From assembly GCA_030445745.1 (NCBI GenBank), contig JASUTE010000003.1:110321-174320 (forward strand): DNA of 64,000 nt. Direction: 5' to 3'. The stretch comes from Candidatus Cloacimonadota bacterium. GTDB taxonomy: Bacteria; Cloacimonadota; Cloacimonadia; Cloacimonadales; TCS61. The notes under the pieces are model-generated. The model was not told the origin of the DNA and did not search any database. It saw only the letters and a program-made list of their open reading frames with translations. Positions 18,831 to 28,888 of this stretch are shown here, in pieces (within the stretch, counting starts at the first letter, position 1; every line of letters begins with the position of its first letter). A program made the position numbers and the translations under genes.

Positions 18831-21800
18831 CTATCTATTTGTCTGTGGTCTACCGCAGCATTTTTTATATTTTTTCCCACTACCGCAAGGGCAAGGATCA
18901 TTTCTTCCCACCTTATGTTCCACTGTGCGTGGTTTTCTAACAGGTTTTTGCTGTTTTTCCTGTTGCTTTGGTTGAGAAGCTCCACCGCTAGCCGCTTTGG
19001 CAAATGCCGAAACCTCGGAATGATTTAAATTGGCATGGCGCAAATATTCTTGAATATTATCTGGTGTAATAATATAAGCTGTAAATACCTTTTTAGTAAC
19101 TTCTTTATTTATTTTTGCTACCAATTCCTGGAAAAGGTTGAAAGACTCTTTTTTGTACTCTATTAGCGGGTCTTTTTGACCGTACGCACGCAGTCCTATT
19201 CCTTCTTTCATCAAATCCATCTCACGCAGATGTTCACGCCAGTTTTCATCGACCACCGAAAGCAAAGCCCGTCTTTCCAATTCGCGCATCTGCTCGGAAC
19301 CCATCTCGTTTTCCCGCTGCTGATAGGCAGCTAAAACTTTCTCTTCCACTACATCTTGTAAGGCGGCCAGATCTTTGCGTCCTGTTTCCAGTTCGGAAGG
19401 TTCAAGCTGTACGTTTAAATTATTCTTTAGCCAACTGCAAATATGCTCCAAATTCCAATCTTCTTCATAAACCAAATTACCGTAGATATCCTCAATAGTC
19501 ATCGCCAAGGTATCTTTAACCATATCTAGGATTTCCAGATTCAGGTTATACCCCTTCAGCACATTCCTTCTGTATTGATAGATAACCTCACGCTGTTGGT
19601 TCATTACTTCGTCATATTTAATTAGTTGTTTCCTAATTTCAAAGTTATAATTTTCCACTCGCTTTTGAGCTCTGCTAACTGCTTTTGTCATCCAGGGATG
19701 GGTAATAGCTTCACCCTGCTGTAAGCCCATTTTCATCATCATTGGAGCAATTCTTTCAGAACCGAACAAACGCATCAGGTCATCTTCCAAAGAAAGATAG
19801 AACCGTGAACTTCCCGGATCACCCTGGCGTCCACTACGTCCGCGTAGCTGTCTGTCTATACGTCTACTTTCGTGTCTTTCGGTACCTACTACATGCAATC
19901 CATCTAAAGGAAGACCAAAAGGATATTCTTCCGTAGGTTTGGCATCTATATCCCGATATTCCTCTTTAGGCTTAGTTACCACACCTTTACCCAGTTTTAT
20001 GTCAGTACCGCGACCAGCCATGTTGGTAGCAATGGTAACAGCTCCTGGTTGACCAGCATTTTTCACAATCTCAGCTTCCTGCTCATGATGTTTGGCATTC
20101 AAAATATTATGTTTTATCCCGCGCCGGCGTAATAGCCTGCCTAAAGTTTCGGAAACTTCCACAGAAATAGTACCAACTAAAACTGGTTTTTGTAGTTTAT
20201 GCCAATATTCTATTTCATCTATAATCGCTTTATATTTTTTATTCTTAGAAATGTAGATCATGTCGTTGTGATCCTGACGAGTTATGGGTTCATTGGTAGG
20301 AATAACCACCGTTGGCAGCTTATAGATCTCTAAAAACTCGCTTTCTTCGGTAACAGCTGTACCAGTCATACCTGCCAGTTTATCGTACATTCTAAAATAA
20401 TTTTGCAAAGTAATTGTAGCAAAAGTTTGAGAAGCTTCTTCTATTTTCACACTCTCTTTTGCTTCTAAAGCTTGGTGTAAACCATCACTAAATCTACGGC
20501 CAGGCATCATACGACCGGTAAATTTATCCACTATAATCACTTTATTATCGGTAACCACATAATCAACATCTTTCTGAAACAGCATATAACTCTTTAAAAG
20601 CTGCTTGATATTGTGCAATTTCTCATTTTTATCTAAGAATTTTTGAGTAATCTCATCTTTCACTTTTTGTTTTTTATCATAAGGCAATCCTTCGTCTTTG
20701 TCTATTTTTTCCAAAGCTTCATCAAGGCTCTCCATTACGAATAGATCTGGTTCCTTTTGGGAAACCATGTTATTTCCCTTTTCGGAAAGTTCTACACTAT
20801 TGTTGCGCTCATCTACGGAAAAAAATAGTTCTTCGTCGATTGTATACATCTTTTTATCGCGCATTATAGTGCCTTCGTAGTCGGTAACTAGTTTTTTTAG
20901 TTCACCCTCTTTCATCAATTTAAGAAATTGCTTATTACGTGGAGCAGCCCGTTTCACTAACAGCAACAAACGTCCTAGTTCCTCAAAATCGGCTTCTTCA
21001 CTATTCACCAAAGTTTTAATTTGGGCTAAATATCGCTTCACTAACTGATTTTGGGCAAAAACCAATTTACTAATAACCGGTTTTAATTCCTTGTAGAAAT
21101 TCTTGCTCTCTGCTACTGGTCCGCTTATAATTAAAGGTGTTCTAGCTTCATCTATCAGTACACTATCCACCTCATCCACAATTGCATACTGCAGATCTCG
21201 CTGGACCAAATCATCTATGGAAGAAGCCATGTTATCGCGCAGGTAATCGAACCCAAATTCACTGTTAGTTCCATAAGTTACATCTAGCTCATAAGCAGCT
21301 CTCTTAGCTTTATTATCCATGCCACCGATATTGCAACCTACAGTTAAACCATGGAATTCAAATATGGGGGCCATCCATTCGGAATCTCGCTGAGCCAAAT
21401 AATCATTAACTGTTATCAGGTGAACGCCTTTTCCTAATAAAGCATTTAGGAAAAGCGGTAGTGTTGCTACCAGAGTTTTTCCCTCACCTGTTGCCATCTC
21501 GGCTATTTTCCCTTCGTGTAAAACTATTGCCCCCATCAGTTGAACATCAAAAGGGACCATATTCCAAGTTTCAGGGTTACCACGCACTTCGTATTCATAA
21601 CCCAAAAGGCGACGACAGGTATCTTTCACAATTGCATACACTTCTGGTAAATAACCATCTAAAATATCTTGTTTCAGCTGTTTTAAATTTTCAGCTTTTT
21701 TATCTATTATATTACCAATATTATTTTTCTTGTTTTCATCTGCTTCCTGGCGATATTCTTCGCGCAGTTCTTCCAATTCATCTTCAATGGGTTGCAACTG

Positions 21801-21968
21801 AGATCTGATATCTTTTTTTATAACTTTTACCCTATCTCGTAGTTCATTATCACTCAAATTTTCCATTTCAGAAAATCTGGAGTTGATATCATCCAAAATA
21901 GGCTGCAAGCGCTTCATTTCACGCTGATGCCGATCTCCAAATAAATTATTTAATAGTTTTTGTAACAT
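18831..21968 (-). CDS. secA: Preprotein translocase ATPase SecA
   Basis: A 1045-residue SecA, the motor that drives proteins through SecYEG. The nucleotide site is GEGKTLVA near residues 160-168 with DEVD (VDEVDSVLIDEAR) as the DEAD-like Walker B; the second RecA lobe has NMAGRGTDIKLG and GRSGRQGDPG. The C-terminal SEC-C zinc tail is complete (GRNDPCPCGSGKKYKKCCG). Length is above the E. coli size, mainly through insertions between residues 300 and 450. GGGAG precedes the ATG at 21968. It heads the minus-strand operon that continues into the Smg-like gene and topA. Confidence 0.97.
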   Translation of the reverse strand: MLQKLLNNLFGDRHQREMKRLQPILDDINSRFSEMENLSDNELRDRVKVIKKDIRSQLQPIEDELEELREEYRQEADENKKNNIGNIIDKKAENLKQLKQDILDGYLPEVYAIVKDTCRRLLGYEYEVRGNPETWNMVPFDVQLMGAIVLHEGKIAEMATGEGKTLVATLPLFLNALLGKGVHLITVNDYLAQRDSEWMAPIFEFHGLTVGCNIGGMDNKAKRAAYELDVTYGTNSEFGFDYLRDNMASSIDDLVQRDLQYAIVDEVDSVLIDEARTPLIISGPVAESKNFYKELKPVISKLVFAQNQLVKRYLAQIKTLVNSEEADFEELGRLLLLVKRAAPRNKQFLKLMKEGELKKLVTDYEGTIMRDKKMYTIDEELFFSVDERNNSVELSEKGNNMVSQKEPDLFVMESLDEALEKIDKDEGLPYDKKQKVKDEITQKFLDKNEKLHNIKQLLKSYMLFQKDVDYVVTDNKVIIVDKFTGRMMPGRRFSDGLHQALEAKESVKIEEASQTFATITLQNYFRMYDKLAGMTGTAVTEESEFLEIYKLPTVVIPTNEPITRQDHNDMIYISKNKKYKAIIDEIEYWHKLQKPVLVGTISVEVSETLGRLLRRRGIKHNILNAKHHEQEAEIVKNAGQPGAVTIATNMAGRGTDIKLGKGVVTKPKEEYRDIDAKPTEEYPFGLPLDGLHVVGTERHESRRIDRQLRGRSGRQGDPGSSRFYLSLEDDLMRLFGSERIAPMMMKMGLQQGEAITHPWMTKAVSRAQKRVENYNFEIRKQLIKYDEVMNQQREVIYQYRRNVLKGYNLNLEILDMVKDTLAMTIEDIYGNLVYEEDWNLEHICSWLKNNLNVQLEPSELETGRKDLAALQDVVEEKVLAAYQQRENEMGSEQMRELERRALLSVVDENWREHLREMDLMKEGIGLRAYGQKDPLIEYKKESFNLFQELVAKINKEVTKKVFTAYIITPDNIQEYLRHANLNHSEVSAFAKAASGGASQPKQQEKQQKPVRKPRTVEHKVGRNDPCPCGSGKKYKKCCGRPQTNR

Positions 21969-22119
21969 AAATTCTCCCGCTGAATTTTAGAAGTTTTGCT
22001 AAAATTTTGGTCAATCCTTTCTTAACAACTTAGCTTGTCAAACTTTTAGTTTTACACTTGACTTTCTAATTAATAATAAACTTTTTGATAGCAAATGCAA
22101 ATAGAATATGGAGTTTTTG

Positions 22120-24006
22120 ATGAGTATGAGAAAATTAGAACAAAACGACTTAAATGAAATACATGCTTTAAGTCAAAAAGCACGTGCAGCAATTTTGAAA
22201 ATGACCACTTTAGCAGCATCTGGTCACCCAGGTGGTTCCATGTCCACCATCGATTATTTACTAACAGTGTTACACATGGCCAATATCGACCCAAGCCAAC
22301 CACGCAAGGAAGATAGAGATCTGATACTTTTCAGTCATGGACATGTTTCCCCAGCTGCCTATGCTGCTTTGGGAATTATGGGTTATTTCGATTTGGATAA
22401 AGCAATTGCGCAATTTCGCATGACTGGATCTATTTTTGAAGGACATGTGGAACCTGGTGTTCCAGGTATCGAATGGGCTAGTGGTAATTTGGGGCAAGGC
22501 CTTTCTGCTGCTTGCGGGTTTGCCTTAGCCAGCCGCATTCAGAAAATCGAGCGTAACATTTTTGTTCTTATGGGCGATGGCGAACAGCAAAAAGGCCAAC
22601 TAAGCGAAGCCCGCCGATTTGCTGTAAAATACAATTTGAACAACATAATAGGTTTCATAGATTACAACAAACTGCAAATTAGTGGCAACATAGAGCGAAT
22701 AATGCCTCAAAATATCAAAGCCGAATATGAAGCTGATGATTGGTATGTGCTAGAAATAGATGGTCATGATCTGCAACAAATTCATAAAGCCATATTGGAA
22801 GCTGACGCAGCTGCAAGGCCTACTGTTATTTTAGCTAGAACCAAAATGGGCAAAGGTGTCTCTTTTATGGAAAACAAAGCTCAATATCATGGTGCAGCCT
22901 TAACCGAAGAGCAACTAACCCAAGCTTTGCATGAGCTGGGATTCGAAAATGATTTGAATAAATACAAACAGCTGCGTACCATAGCTGAACTGGAAAAACC
23001 GAGCACTTATCCGCAGCCAAAGTTCAATTTTGATACTGGAAAACCCTTCCAATATGATGAAAAAATAGATAACCGCTCTGCCTGGGGCAATGCCATAGCC
23101 GATATCGCCAAGCTCAACCCCAATTCCAACCTGGCTGTACTCGATAACGACTTGCAGGGAAGTTTGAAAACAAAAAAATTTGAAGCAGAAATGCCTCAGA
23201 ACTTTTTTGAATGTGGAATTATGGAACATCACACTGCTACCATGGCCGGAGCTATGAGCAAAGCAGGTATTCAAACATTTTTTCCCGGTTTTGGTGTATT
23301 TGCTATCGACGAAACCTACAACATGCACCGCCTGAATGATATTAATCATACAAATTTAAAAATCGTAACTACTCATGTAGGCTTAGATGTAGGTGAAGAC
23401 GGCAAAACTCACCAATGCATTGATTATTTAGGAGTGATGAAAAATCTTTTCCACTTTCATATTATCATACCAGCTGATGCTAACCAAACCGACCATATCG
23501 TGCGCTATGTAGCCAACCAAAAGGGAAATTATCTGATATCCATGGGACGCTCCAAATATCCTCAGATAAAAAATGCTGCAGGTGAAATTTACTACAACCA
23601 AGATTATAAATTTGAATATGGCAAAGCTGACCAGCTGCGAGAAGGTCAACAAGCTGCTATTTTAGTTATGGGAACCATGACAACTCGTGCCCTGCAAGTA
23701 GCAGATAAACTTAGAGAAGATGGCATAGAACTGCAAGTATGGCACATCTCAGCTCCAATTCATTTGGACGAAGCAGCCCTAAAAACAGCAGCAGCTACCG
23801 GCACTATTTTCACTTACGAAGACCATAATGTGAATACTGGCTTGGGAAATTGTGTAGCAGACAAATTGGTACAGATGAACCTGCAGTGTAAATTATTTAA
23901 ATTTGGCGTAGAAGATTACTCATTTTCAGGAAAATCAGCAGAAGTTTTTCAAAAATGTGGGTTAGACACAGATTCCGTCTACCAAAAAATTAAAGAATTG
24001 ATGTAA
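22120..24006 (+). CDS. tkt: Transketolase
   Basis: A 628-residue thiamine-diphosphate enzyme exchanging two-carbon ketol units in the pentose phosphate pathway. The cofactor motif runs from GDGEQQKGQLSEA to the FIDYNKLQ block (about 150-185), and the second (Pyr) domain begins near residue 310 with GNAIADIA. The ATG at 22120 is chosen over one 12 bases upstream because GGAG lies six bases before it. It is a full-length single-chain form, not the split N/C pair common in many anaerobes. It stands alone, divergent from secA, and ends in a strong terminator. Confidence 0.93.
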   Translation: MSMRKLEQNDLNEIHALSQKARAAILKMTTLAASGHPGGSMSTIDYLLTVLHMANIDPSQPRKEDRDLILFSHGHVSPAAYAALGIMGYFDLDKAIAQFRMTGSIFEGHVEPGVPGIEWASGNLGQGLSAACGFALASRIQKIERNIFVLMGDGEQQKGQLSEARRFAVKYNLNNIIGFIDYNKLQISGNIERIMPQNIKAEYEADDWYVLEIDGHDLQQIHKAILEADAAARPTVILARTKMGKGVSFMENKAQYHGAALTEEQLTQALHELGFENDLNKYKQLRTIAELEKPSTYPQPKFNFDTGKPFQYDEKIDNRSAWGNAIADIAKLNPNSNLAVLDNDLQGSLKTKKFEAEMPQNFFECGIMEHHTATMAGAMSKAGIQTFFPGFGVFAIDETYNMHRLNDINHTNLKIVTTHVGLDVGEDGKTHQCIDYLGVMKNLFHFHIIIPADANQTDHIVRYVANQKGNYLISMGRSKYPQIKNAAGEIYYNQDYKFEYGKADQLREGQQAAILVMGTMTTRALQVADKLREDGIELQVWHISAPIHLDEAALKTAAATGTIFTYEDHNVNTGLGNCVADKLVQMNLQCKLFKFGVEDYSFSGKSAEVFQKCGLDTDSVYQKIKELM

Positions 24007-24025
24007 CAACAAACAGCAGATAAAT

Positions 24026-24058
24026 AAAAAAGCCACTTTGCAAAAAGTGGCTTTTTTT
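24026..24058. terminator. Intrinsic terminator after transketolase
   Basis: A-rich tract, stem AAAGCCACTTT with its complement around the loop GCAA, then a T run. The flanking A and T tracts make it usable from both sides, which suits the convergent tldE gene. Confidence 0.88.
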
Positions 24059-24070
24059 AATCTTTTTATT

Positions 24071-25402
24071 TTATCCGCTAATAGCCAATTTTTTCACCAG
24101 CGCAGAAGCTGAGCCCACCGAACTGGTATTGAATTGGAAATTATCTGCTATCGCTTCTATGTCACTAAGCATTTGCAGGAAATTCCCAGAAACGGTAAAT
24201 TGCTTCAGAGAAGTTTTCAGTTTACCGTTTTCATACAAAAAGCCTTCTGCTGACAGGGAAAAATCTCCAGAAACTGGATTAGCACCTGAATGTAAACCTT
24301 GTAGTGAAACAATTTTGATAACTTTATCGTGTTTGGCTAACAACTCTTTTTCCTTCATTTTCCCAGCTTCCAAATAGAAATTGGTAGGAGCAACAGTAAG
24401 TGAGCTTTTTATACCTCTGGCAGCATTACCAGTAGATTTTACACCATCTTTCTTAGCAGTAATTGTGTTGTGGAAATATGTTTTTAAAATCCCTTTATCT
24501 ACCAATTTTGTAGTTTGGGCAGGATAACCTTCACTATCGAAAGCTGTTGTGGCAAAACCACCCGGATAAAGCCCATCATCAATTATATTCACATTTTCGG
24601 CAGCGATTTTTTTATCCAATTTCCCTTTCAATAAAGAACGACCTTCGTGCACAGCTTTGGCACTAAAAACACCAGAAAATGTTTCCAATAAACTGCACAT
24701 CATATCGTTGCTAAATAACACAGCATACTCTCCACTTTTAGCCTCTACTCCGCCCAAAAGGTCAGTAGCTTTTTTCACTGCTGTTTGTCCTAATTTTTGA
24801 GCATCGAATTGGCTAAAATCACGCCCTATGTGGTAGTCCATTCCCATGCGCTTATCATCATTAGCACTTACCAAAGCTGAAACAAAGCAGTAGGCTTGAT
24901 TTTGCATATCTTCCTTGTTTAATCCCTTGCTATTGGCAATTTTAACAAAACTTTTGACACTTCCCATAACAGCATTGGGTACATTCATTATACGTTCATC
25001 AGCTTTTAGGGCATATTTTTCCATATCTTTAGCAAATTGCACTTTATCTTCCACAGAAACCTGCTCCAGTTTTTCCGAATAAACATCCGGCTTATTTTCC
25101 ACTTCAGGATAATTTGCCATTTCTACATCTTCCACATCTTCCGATGCTTCAGCATTTTCTACAGCTTCATCAACCATGTTTTTAAGTGCTTGTGCTTCAA
25201 TTTTTTCGCTGTAGGAATAACCTTGCTTGCCATCTTTTAGCACTCGTACACCAATTCCAGCAGAATTGGCATGATTGAAACCCTCGATTTCTTGCTGATT
25301 TATGCTAACTGTAAAAGCATTTCCTCCGGAATATAAAATCTCTATATCGTCTACTTTATCTTTGGCATAATCGAAAATTAATTTGAATTCTTGTTCGTAC
25401 AT
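24071..25402 (-). CDS. pmbA: TldE/PmbA subunit of the TldD-TldE protease
   Basis: A 443-residue member of the TldD/PmbA family. It shares the family fold with its upstream neighbour (for instance the late FSLSAEGFLYENGKL block) but lacks the HExxxH zinc motif, the mark of the TldE partner. In E. coli the heterodimer degrades unfolded peptides in a tunnel and trims microcin and CcdA. GGAGG sits five bases before the ATG, eight bases after the tldD stop, so both subunits are made from one mRNA. A target peptide is not evident nearby. Confidence 0.9.
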   Translation of the reverse strand: MYEQEFKLIFDYAKDKVDDIEILYSGGNAFTVSINQQEIEGFNHANSAGIGVRVLKDGKQGYSYSEKIEAQALKNMVDEAVENAEASEDVEDVEMANYPEVENKPDVYSEKLEQVSVEDKVQFAKDMEKYALKADERIMNVPNAVMGSVKSFVKIANSKGLNKEDMQNQAYCFVSALVSANDDKRMGMDYHIGRDFSQFDAQKLGQTAVKKATDLLGGVEAKSGEYAVLFSNDMMCSLLETFSGVFSAKAVHEGRSLLKGKLDKKIAAENVNIIDDGLYPGGFATTAFDSEGYPAQTTKLVDKGILKTYFHNTITAKKDGVKSTGNAARGIKSSLTVAPTNFYLEAGKMKEKELLAKHDKVIKIVSLQGLHSGANPVSGDFSLSAEGFLYENGKLKTSLKQFTVSGNFLQMLSDIEAIADNFQFNTSSVGSASALVKKLAISG

Positions 25403-25410
25403 CTTACCTC

Positions 25411-26793
25411 CTATTTCCTACCACCAACTACAATTTCATCGATAAGAATGGCAGCTTGGCCAACATTTGTAGGAACACTACCACTAACAGAACCGCACAT
25501 ACCTTGAGCCATTGCCAGGTTATCGGCTACTTTACTAATTTTTAAAAGTGCCTCAGCTCCATTACCTATTAGAGTAGCACCGCGAACAGGTTCAGCTATC
25601 TTTCCATTACGAATAAGATAACCTTCACTAACAGCGAAGTTGAAATTTCCCGTTCCTGGCATTACTGAACCTCCGCCCATTTTGGCAGCATAAATCCCAT
25701 AATCTACATCAGCAATTAGATCTTTCAGTTTATGTTTTCCAGGTGCTATATAGGTATTTCTCATTCTAGAAGCAGGAGCAAAGCGATAAGATTGCCTTCT
25801 GCCACTGCCTGTTCTTTTGTAACCGGTTTTCAAGGAGCCCATCTTGTCCACAATATAAGATTTCAAAATCCCATTTTCTATTAAAACTGTTTTCTGGGTT
25901 GGCATACCTTCATCGTCAATGTTTTCGCTACCCCACTGGTTGGGAATAGTACCATCATCAATAGCCGTAACAACTGAATTAGCTATTTTTTCCCCCATCT
26001 TACCAGCAAACACAGAAGCATTTTTGGCAACAGAAGTAGTTTCTAAAGCATGACCGCAAGCTTCGTGAAAAATAACGCCACCAAAGCCATTATCGATTAC
26101 TACTGGGAATTTACCACTAGGTGCGTAATCGGCATTAAGCATAGTTACAGCTATTTTTGCTGTTTTACTGCCAAGTTCTTCTGGATCTATATTTTGAAAG
26201 AATTCGTAACCAGCAAAACCTCCAGGCCCTTCAGTTCCAGTTTGAATCTCTTTACCATTGGAAGCTAAAGAGCTGGCATAAACTCTAGAATAATTACGGC
26301 TGTCTTCTGCCCATAAACCTTCACTATTAACAATTAGAACATCCTGCATCTTTTCGGTAAGACTAATATGCACCTGTACTATTTGGTCATTGTAATCTCG
26401 GGCAGCTTTATTAATTCTTTTGATAAAGTCGATCTTATCGGATTTAGCAACTGTATTATTGGGAATTTTTATTTCATGCTTGTTTTCAAATTCCAGTTTA
26501 GTGAAATCTTGTACTTTTACCTTACTTTTGCCTTTAGCTGCTTTGCTAACGGCAGCAGCAACTTTAAGGAGTGTAGCTTCACTAACATCGTTGGTAAAAC
26601 CATAAATAGCTGTGTGACCATAAAAAACGCGGATTCCAGCGCCAAAATCGTTCCCAGCTAAACACTGTTTTGTTTTATTATCGTTAAAAGATATAAGAGA
26701 GTTATAAGTATTTTCAACGAAAATTTCAGCAAACTCAGCTCCGTTGGAAAGCGCTTTATCCAAAACTCTTTCAGCAACTTGTTTAGTTATCAT
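25411..26793 (-). CDS. tldD: TldD zinc metalloprotease subunit
   Basis: A 460-residue TldD. The catalytic zinc motif HEACGH is at residues 243-248 within FGGVIFHEACGHALE, and the glycine-rich end SGSVPTNVGQAAI is typical. It forms the active half of the TldD-TldE protease with the next gene. AGGAGG precedes the ATG at 26793, and a TTGACA promoter lies about 50 bases upstream. Cytoplasmic. Confidence 0.94.
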   Translation of the reverse strand: MITKQVAERVLDKALSNGAEFAEIFVENTYNSLISFNDNKTKQCLAGNDFGAGIRVFYGHTAIYGFTNDVSEATLLKVAAAVSKAAKGKSKVKVQDFTKLEFENKHEIKIPNNTVAKSDKIDFIKRINKAARDYNDQIVQVHISLTEKMQDVLIVNSEGLWAEDSRNYSRVYASSLASNGKEIQTGTEGPGGFAGYEFFQNIDPEELGSKTAKIAVTMLNADYAPSGKFPVVIDNGFGGVIFHEACGHALETTSVAKNASVFAGKMGEKIANSVVTAIDDGTIPNQWGSENIDDEGMPTQKTVLIENGILKSYIVDKMGSLKTGYKRTGSGRRQSYRFAPASRMRNTYIAPGKHKLKDLIADVDYGIYAAKMGGGSVMPGTGNFNFAVSEGYLIRNGKIAEPVRGATLIGNGAEALLKISKVADNLAMAQGMCGSVSGSVPTNVGQAAILIDEIVVGGRK

Positions 26794-26822
26794 TTATCCT
26801 CCTGCAAAATTTTCTTTTATGT

Positions 26823-26851
26823 TTTTTATTACGAAACTGTTTTTCTGTCAA
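26823..26851 (-). promoter_or_regulatory. Putative promoter of tldD-pmbA
   Basis: On the minus strand TTGACA (26846-26851) is followed after 17 bases by TAAAAA (26823-26828). The -35 is consensus, the -10 only fair. Confidence 0.45.
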
Positions 26852-26945
26852 GCAGATTATAGTAAGGCAAGTCTATTTCACTACCTTATTTCGTTTGACA
26901 AAATCAACATTGAATAGAGATTGGCAAAAAATAGGAAATAAGGAT

Positions 26946-28271
26946 ATGAGAAAAAATATAATAGCTATAGTCGGCCGTCCCAATGTGGGTAAATCAACAA
27001 TATTCAATAGGTTATGTCATCGTCGTAGTGCTATAGTAGATTACGAAGAGGGTGTTACGCGCGATAGAAAGTACCAAGAAACAGAATGGCTGGGTCATTC
27101 CTTCATTTTGGTCGATACGGGTGGAATTATACCTAAATCTAGTGGTAAGATCAATCAGGCTATTAAGTTTCAAGCCGGAATTGCTATTGAAGAAGCCGAT
27201 TTCATCTTATTTATTGTGGATACCAAAGTAGGTCTTACCGATATCGACATGCAAATTGGCAAAATATTATCCCAAAAGCGGGAGAAAGTTTTTCTTATAG
27301 CCAATAAAACCGATAATGAAAAAGATGAATTGGAAATCTACGATTTCATGAAGCTGGGCTTTGGTGAACCTTTTCCTATGGCAGCTGCTAATGGTCGCAA
27401 TGTGGCAAACTTCTTAGATGAATTAATAACACATATCGACAGAGTTCCTGCAGAAACCGAAGATGATGACATTAAAGTGGCTATTGTAGGCAAACCCAAT
27501 GTTGGAAAATCTTCGCTGATAAATCGCATCTTTGGTAAAGAGATGAACATCGTTACCGATATTCCCGGCACAACTCGCGATTCCATCGATTCCAGCCTTC
27601 TCTACAAAGAAAAAAAATTTACTTTTATCGATACAGCTGGATTACGAAAAAAAAAGAAGATAAAATATGGTGTAGAGTATTTCAGCAATATGCGCACAAT
27701 CGAGAGTATAAACCGCAGCGATGTTGTACTCTTAATTATAGATGCCGACCAAGGTATCACCAATCAAGATCAAAAAATAGCTTCCTATGCTCAGCGCAAT
27801 CACAAAGATATTTTGATTGTCTTTAATAAATGGGATTTAGTAGAAAAAAAAGAACAGAAAATGCGCGATTTTAAGCTGGATATTCGCTATCAACTCCCCT
27901 TTATTGAATTCGCTCCTATCCTCTATATCTCAGCTCTTACCGGATTGCGGACAAATAAAATTTTAGACACAATTCTGCAGATTGAAGAGGAGAGTAAAAA
28001 ACGAATTCCCACTTCTAAATTAAATAAGTTTTTAGAAAAGATAACATCCAGGTTTCCTCCCTCTCACTCTAGTGGCACTCATGTAAAAATATATTACGGC
28101 ACTCAAATTCAAACCCACCCACCTACATTTGTATTTTTCTGCAACAATGCTACGCTGCTAACCAAGCATTATAAGCGCTACATCCATAATCAGCTGCGAG
28201 AGGAATTTAACTTTGCAGGAGCCTCAATTCGTCTATATTTTCGCAGTAGGGAACCACAACAATGGCAATAA
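26946..28271 (+). CDS. der: Ribosome biogenesis GTPase Der (EngA)
   Basis: A 441-residue double GTPase needed for 50S subunit assembly. The first G domain opens with GRPNVGKST (about 10-18) and the second with GKPNVGKSS; DTAG blocks of both are present, as are NKTD and NKWD guanine-specificity motifs. A KH-like C-terminal domain follows. An in-frame TTG would add 17 residues, but the protein proper begins at the ATG at 26946. It is the first of 22 tightly packed plus-strand genes. Its end overlaps plsY by ten bases. Confidence 0.95.
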   Translation: MRKNIIAIVGRPNVGKSTIFNRLCHRRSAIVDYEEGVTRDRKYQETEWLGHSFILVDTGGIIPKSSGKINQAIKFQAGIAIEEADFILFIVDTKVGLTDIDMQIGKILSQKREKVFLIANKTDNEKDELEIYDFMKLGFGEPFPMAAANGRNVANFLDELITHIDRVPAETEDDDIKVAIVGKPNVGKSSLINRIFGKEMNIVTDIPGTTRDSIDSSLLYKEKKFTFIDTAGLRKKKKIKYGVEYFSNMRTIESINRSDVVLLIIDADQGITNQDQKIASYAQRNHKDILIVFNKWDLVEKKEQKMRDFKLDIRYQLPFIEFAPILYISALTGLRTNKILDTILQIEEESKKRIPTSKLNKFLEKITSRFPPSHSSGTHVKIYYGTQIQTHPPTFVFFCNNATLLTKHYKRYIHNQLREEFNFAGASIRLYFRSREPQQWQ

Positions 28272-28873
28272 TATTTTTATTCATTGCAGCTTACCTAATT
28301 GGCAGCTTTCCTACCAGTTTTGTTATGGGAAAGTTAATACGTGGGCTAGATATTCGCCAATATGGCAGTGGTAACGTGGGTGCTACCAATGCGCTACGGG
28401 TTTTAGGTACAAAGATCGGATTGTTCACATTACTGGTAGATATTGGCAAAGGATTTTTAACCATATTTTTAGTTAGGAAATTACTTCCTGAAGCCAGTAA
28501 TCTATTTTTTATTGGTATTGGGCTAACTACGATCTTAGGTCATATTTTTTCCATATTTTTAAAATTTAAAGGCGGTAAGGGTGTAGCTACCTCAGCTGGA
28601 GTTTTTTTAGCGCTTACTCCCCTGGCACTTGCATTAGCTTTTGCAGTATTTGTTATAGTTGTAGCTATTACCCACTATGTTTCCTTAGGTTCCATTTTAG
28701 CTGCTATTACTTTGTTAGTAACAGAGCTGGTAATAAATCTAAAAAATTCGTTTTCCCAATTGGAATTACTGATTTTCGTGTTCATAGTTGCTCTGTTTAT
28801 AATTACGATGCATCGTAGCAATATAACGCGATTGTTAGCCGGAAATGAAAATAAATTGAGTTTCAAAAAATAG
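28262..28873 (+). CDS. plsY: Acyl-phosphate glycerol-3-phosphate acyltransferase
   Basis: A 203-residue inner-membrane enzyme with about five to six spans that acylates glycerol-3-phosphate from acyl-phosphate, the first step in phospholipid synthesis. The signature blocks GSGNVGATNALRVLG (about 36-50) and FKGGKGVATS (about 102-111) are intact. It overlaps der by ten bases, a common neighbour of der in many genomes. The phosphate acyltransferase PlsX is not in the window. Confidence 0.93.
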   Translation: MAIIFLFIAAYLIGSFPTSFVMGKLIRGLDIRQYGSGNVGATNALRVLGTKIGLFTLLVDIGKGFLTIFLVRKLLPEASNLFFIGIGLTTILGHIFSIFLKFKGGKGVATSAGVFLALTPLALALAFAVFVIVVAITHYVSLGSILAAITLLVTELVINLKNSFSQLELLIFVFIVALFIITMHRSNITRLLAGNENKLSFKK

Positions 28874-28888
28874 TGCAGGAGAAAAAAA

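Noticed and set aside
22045..22085. Promoter of transketolase with TTTACA and TAATAA, or with TTGACT
   Set aside because: Several overlapping weak matches in AT-rich DNA; no single one stands out enough to report.
26895..26945. TTG start giving der 17 extra residues
   Set aside because: The extra stretch precedes the first strand of the G domain, lacks its own ribosome binding site, and overlaps the TTGACA promoter-like sequence.
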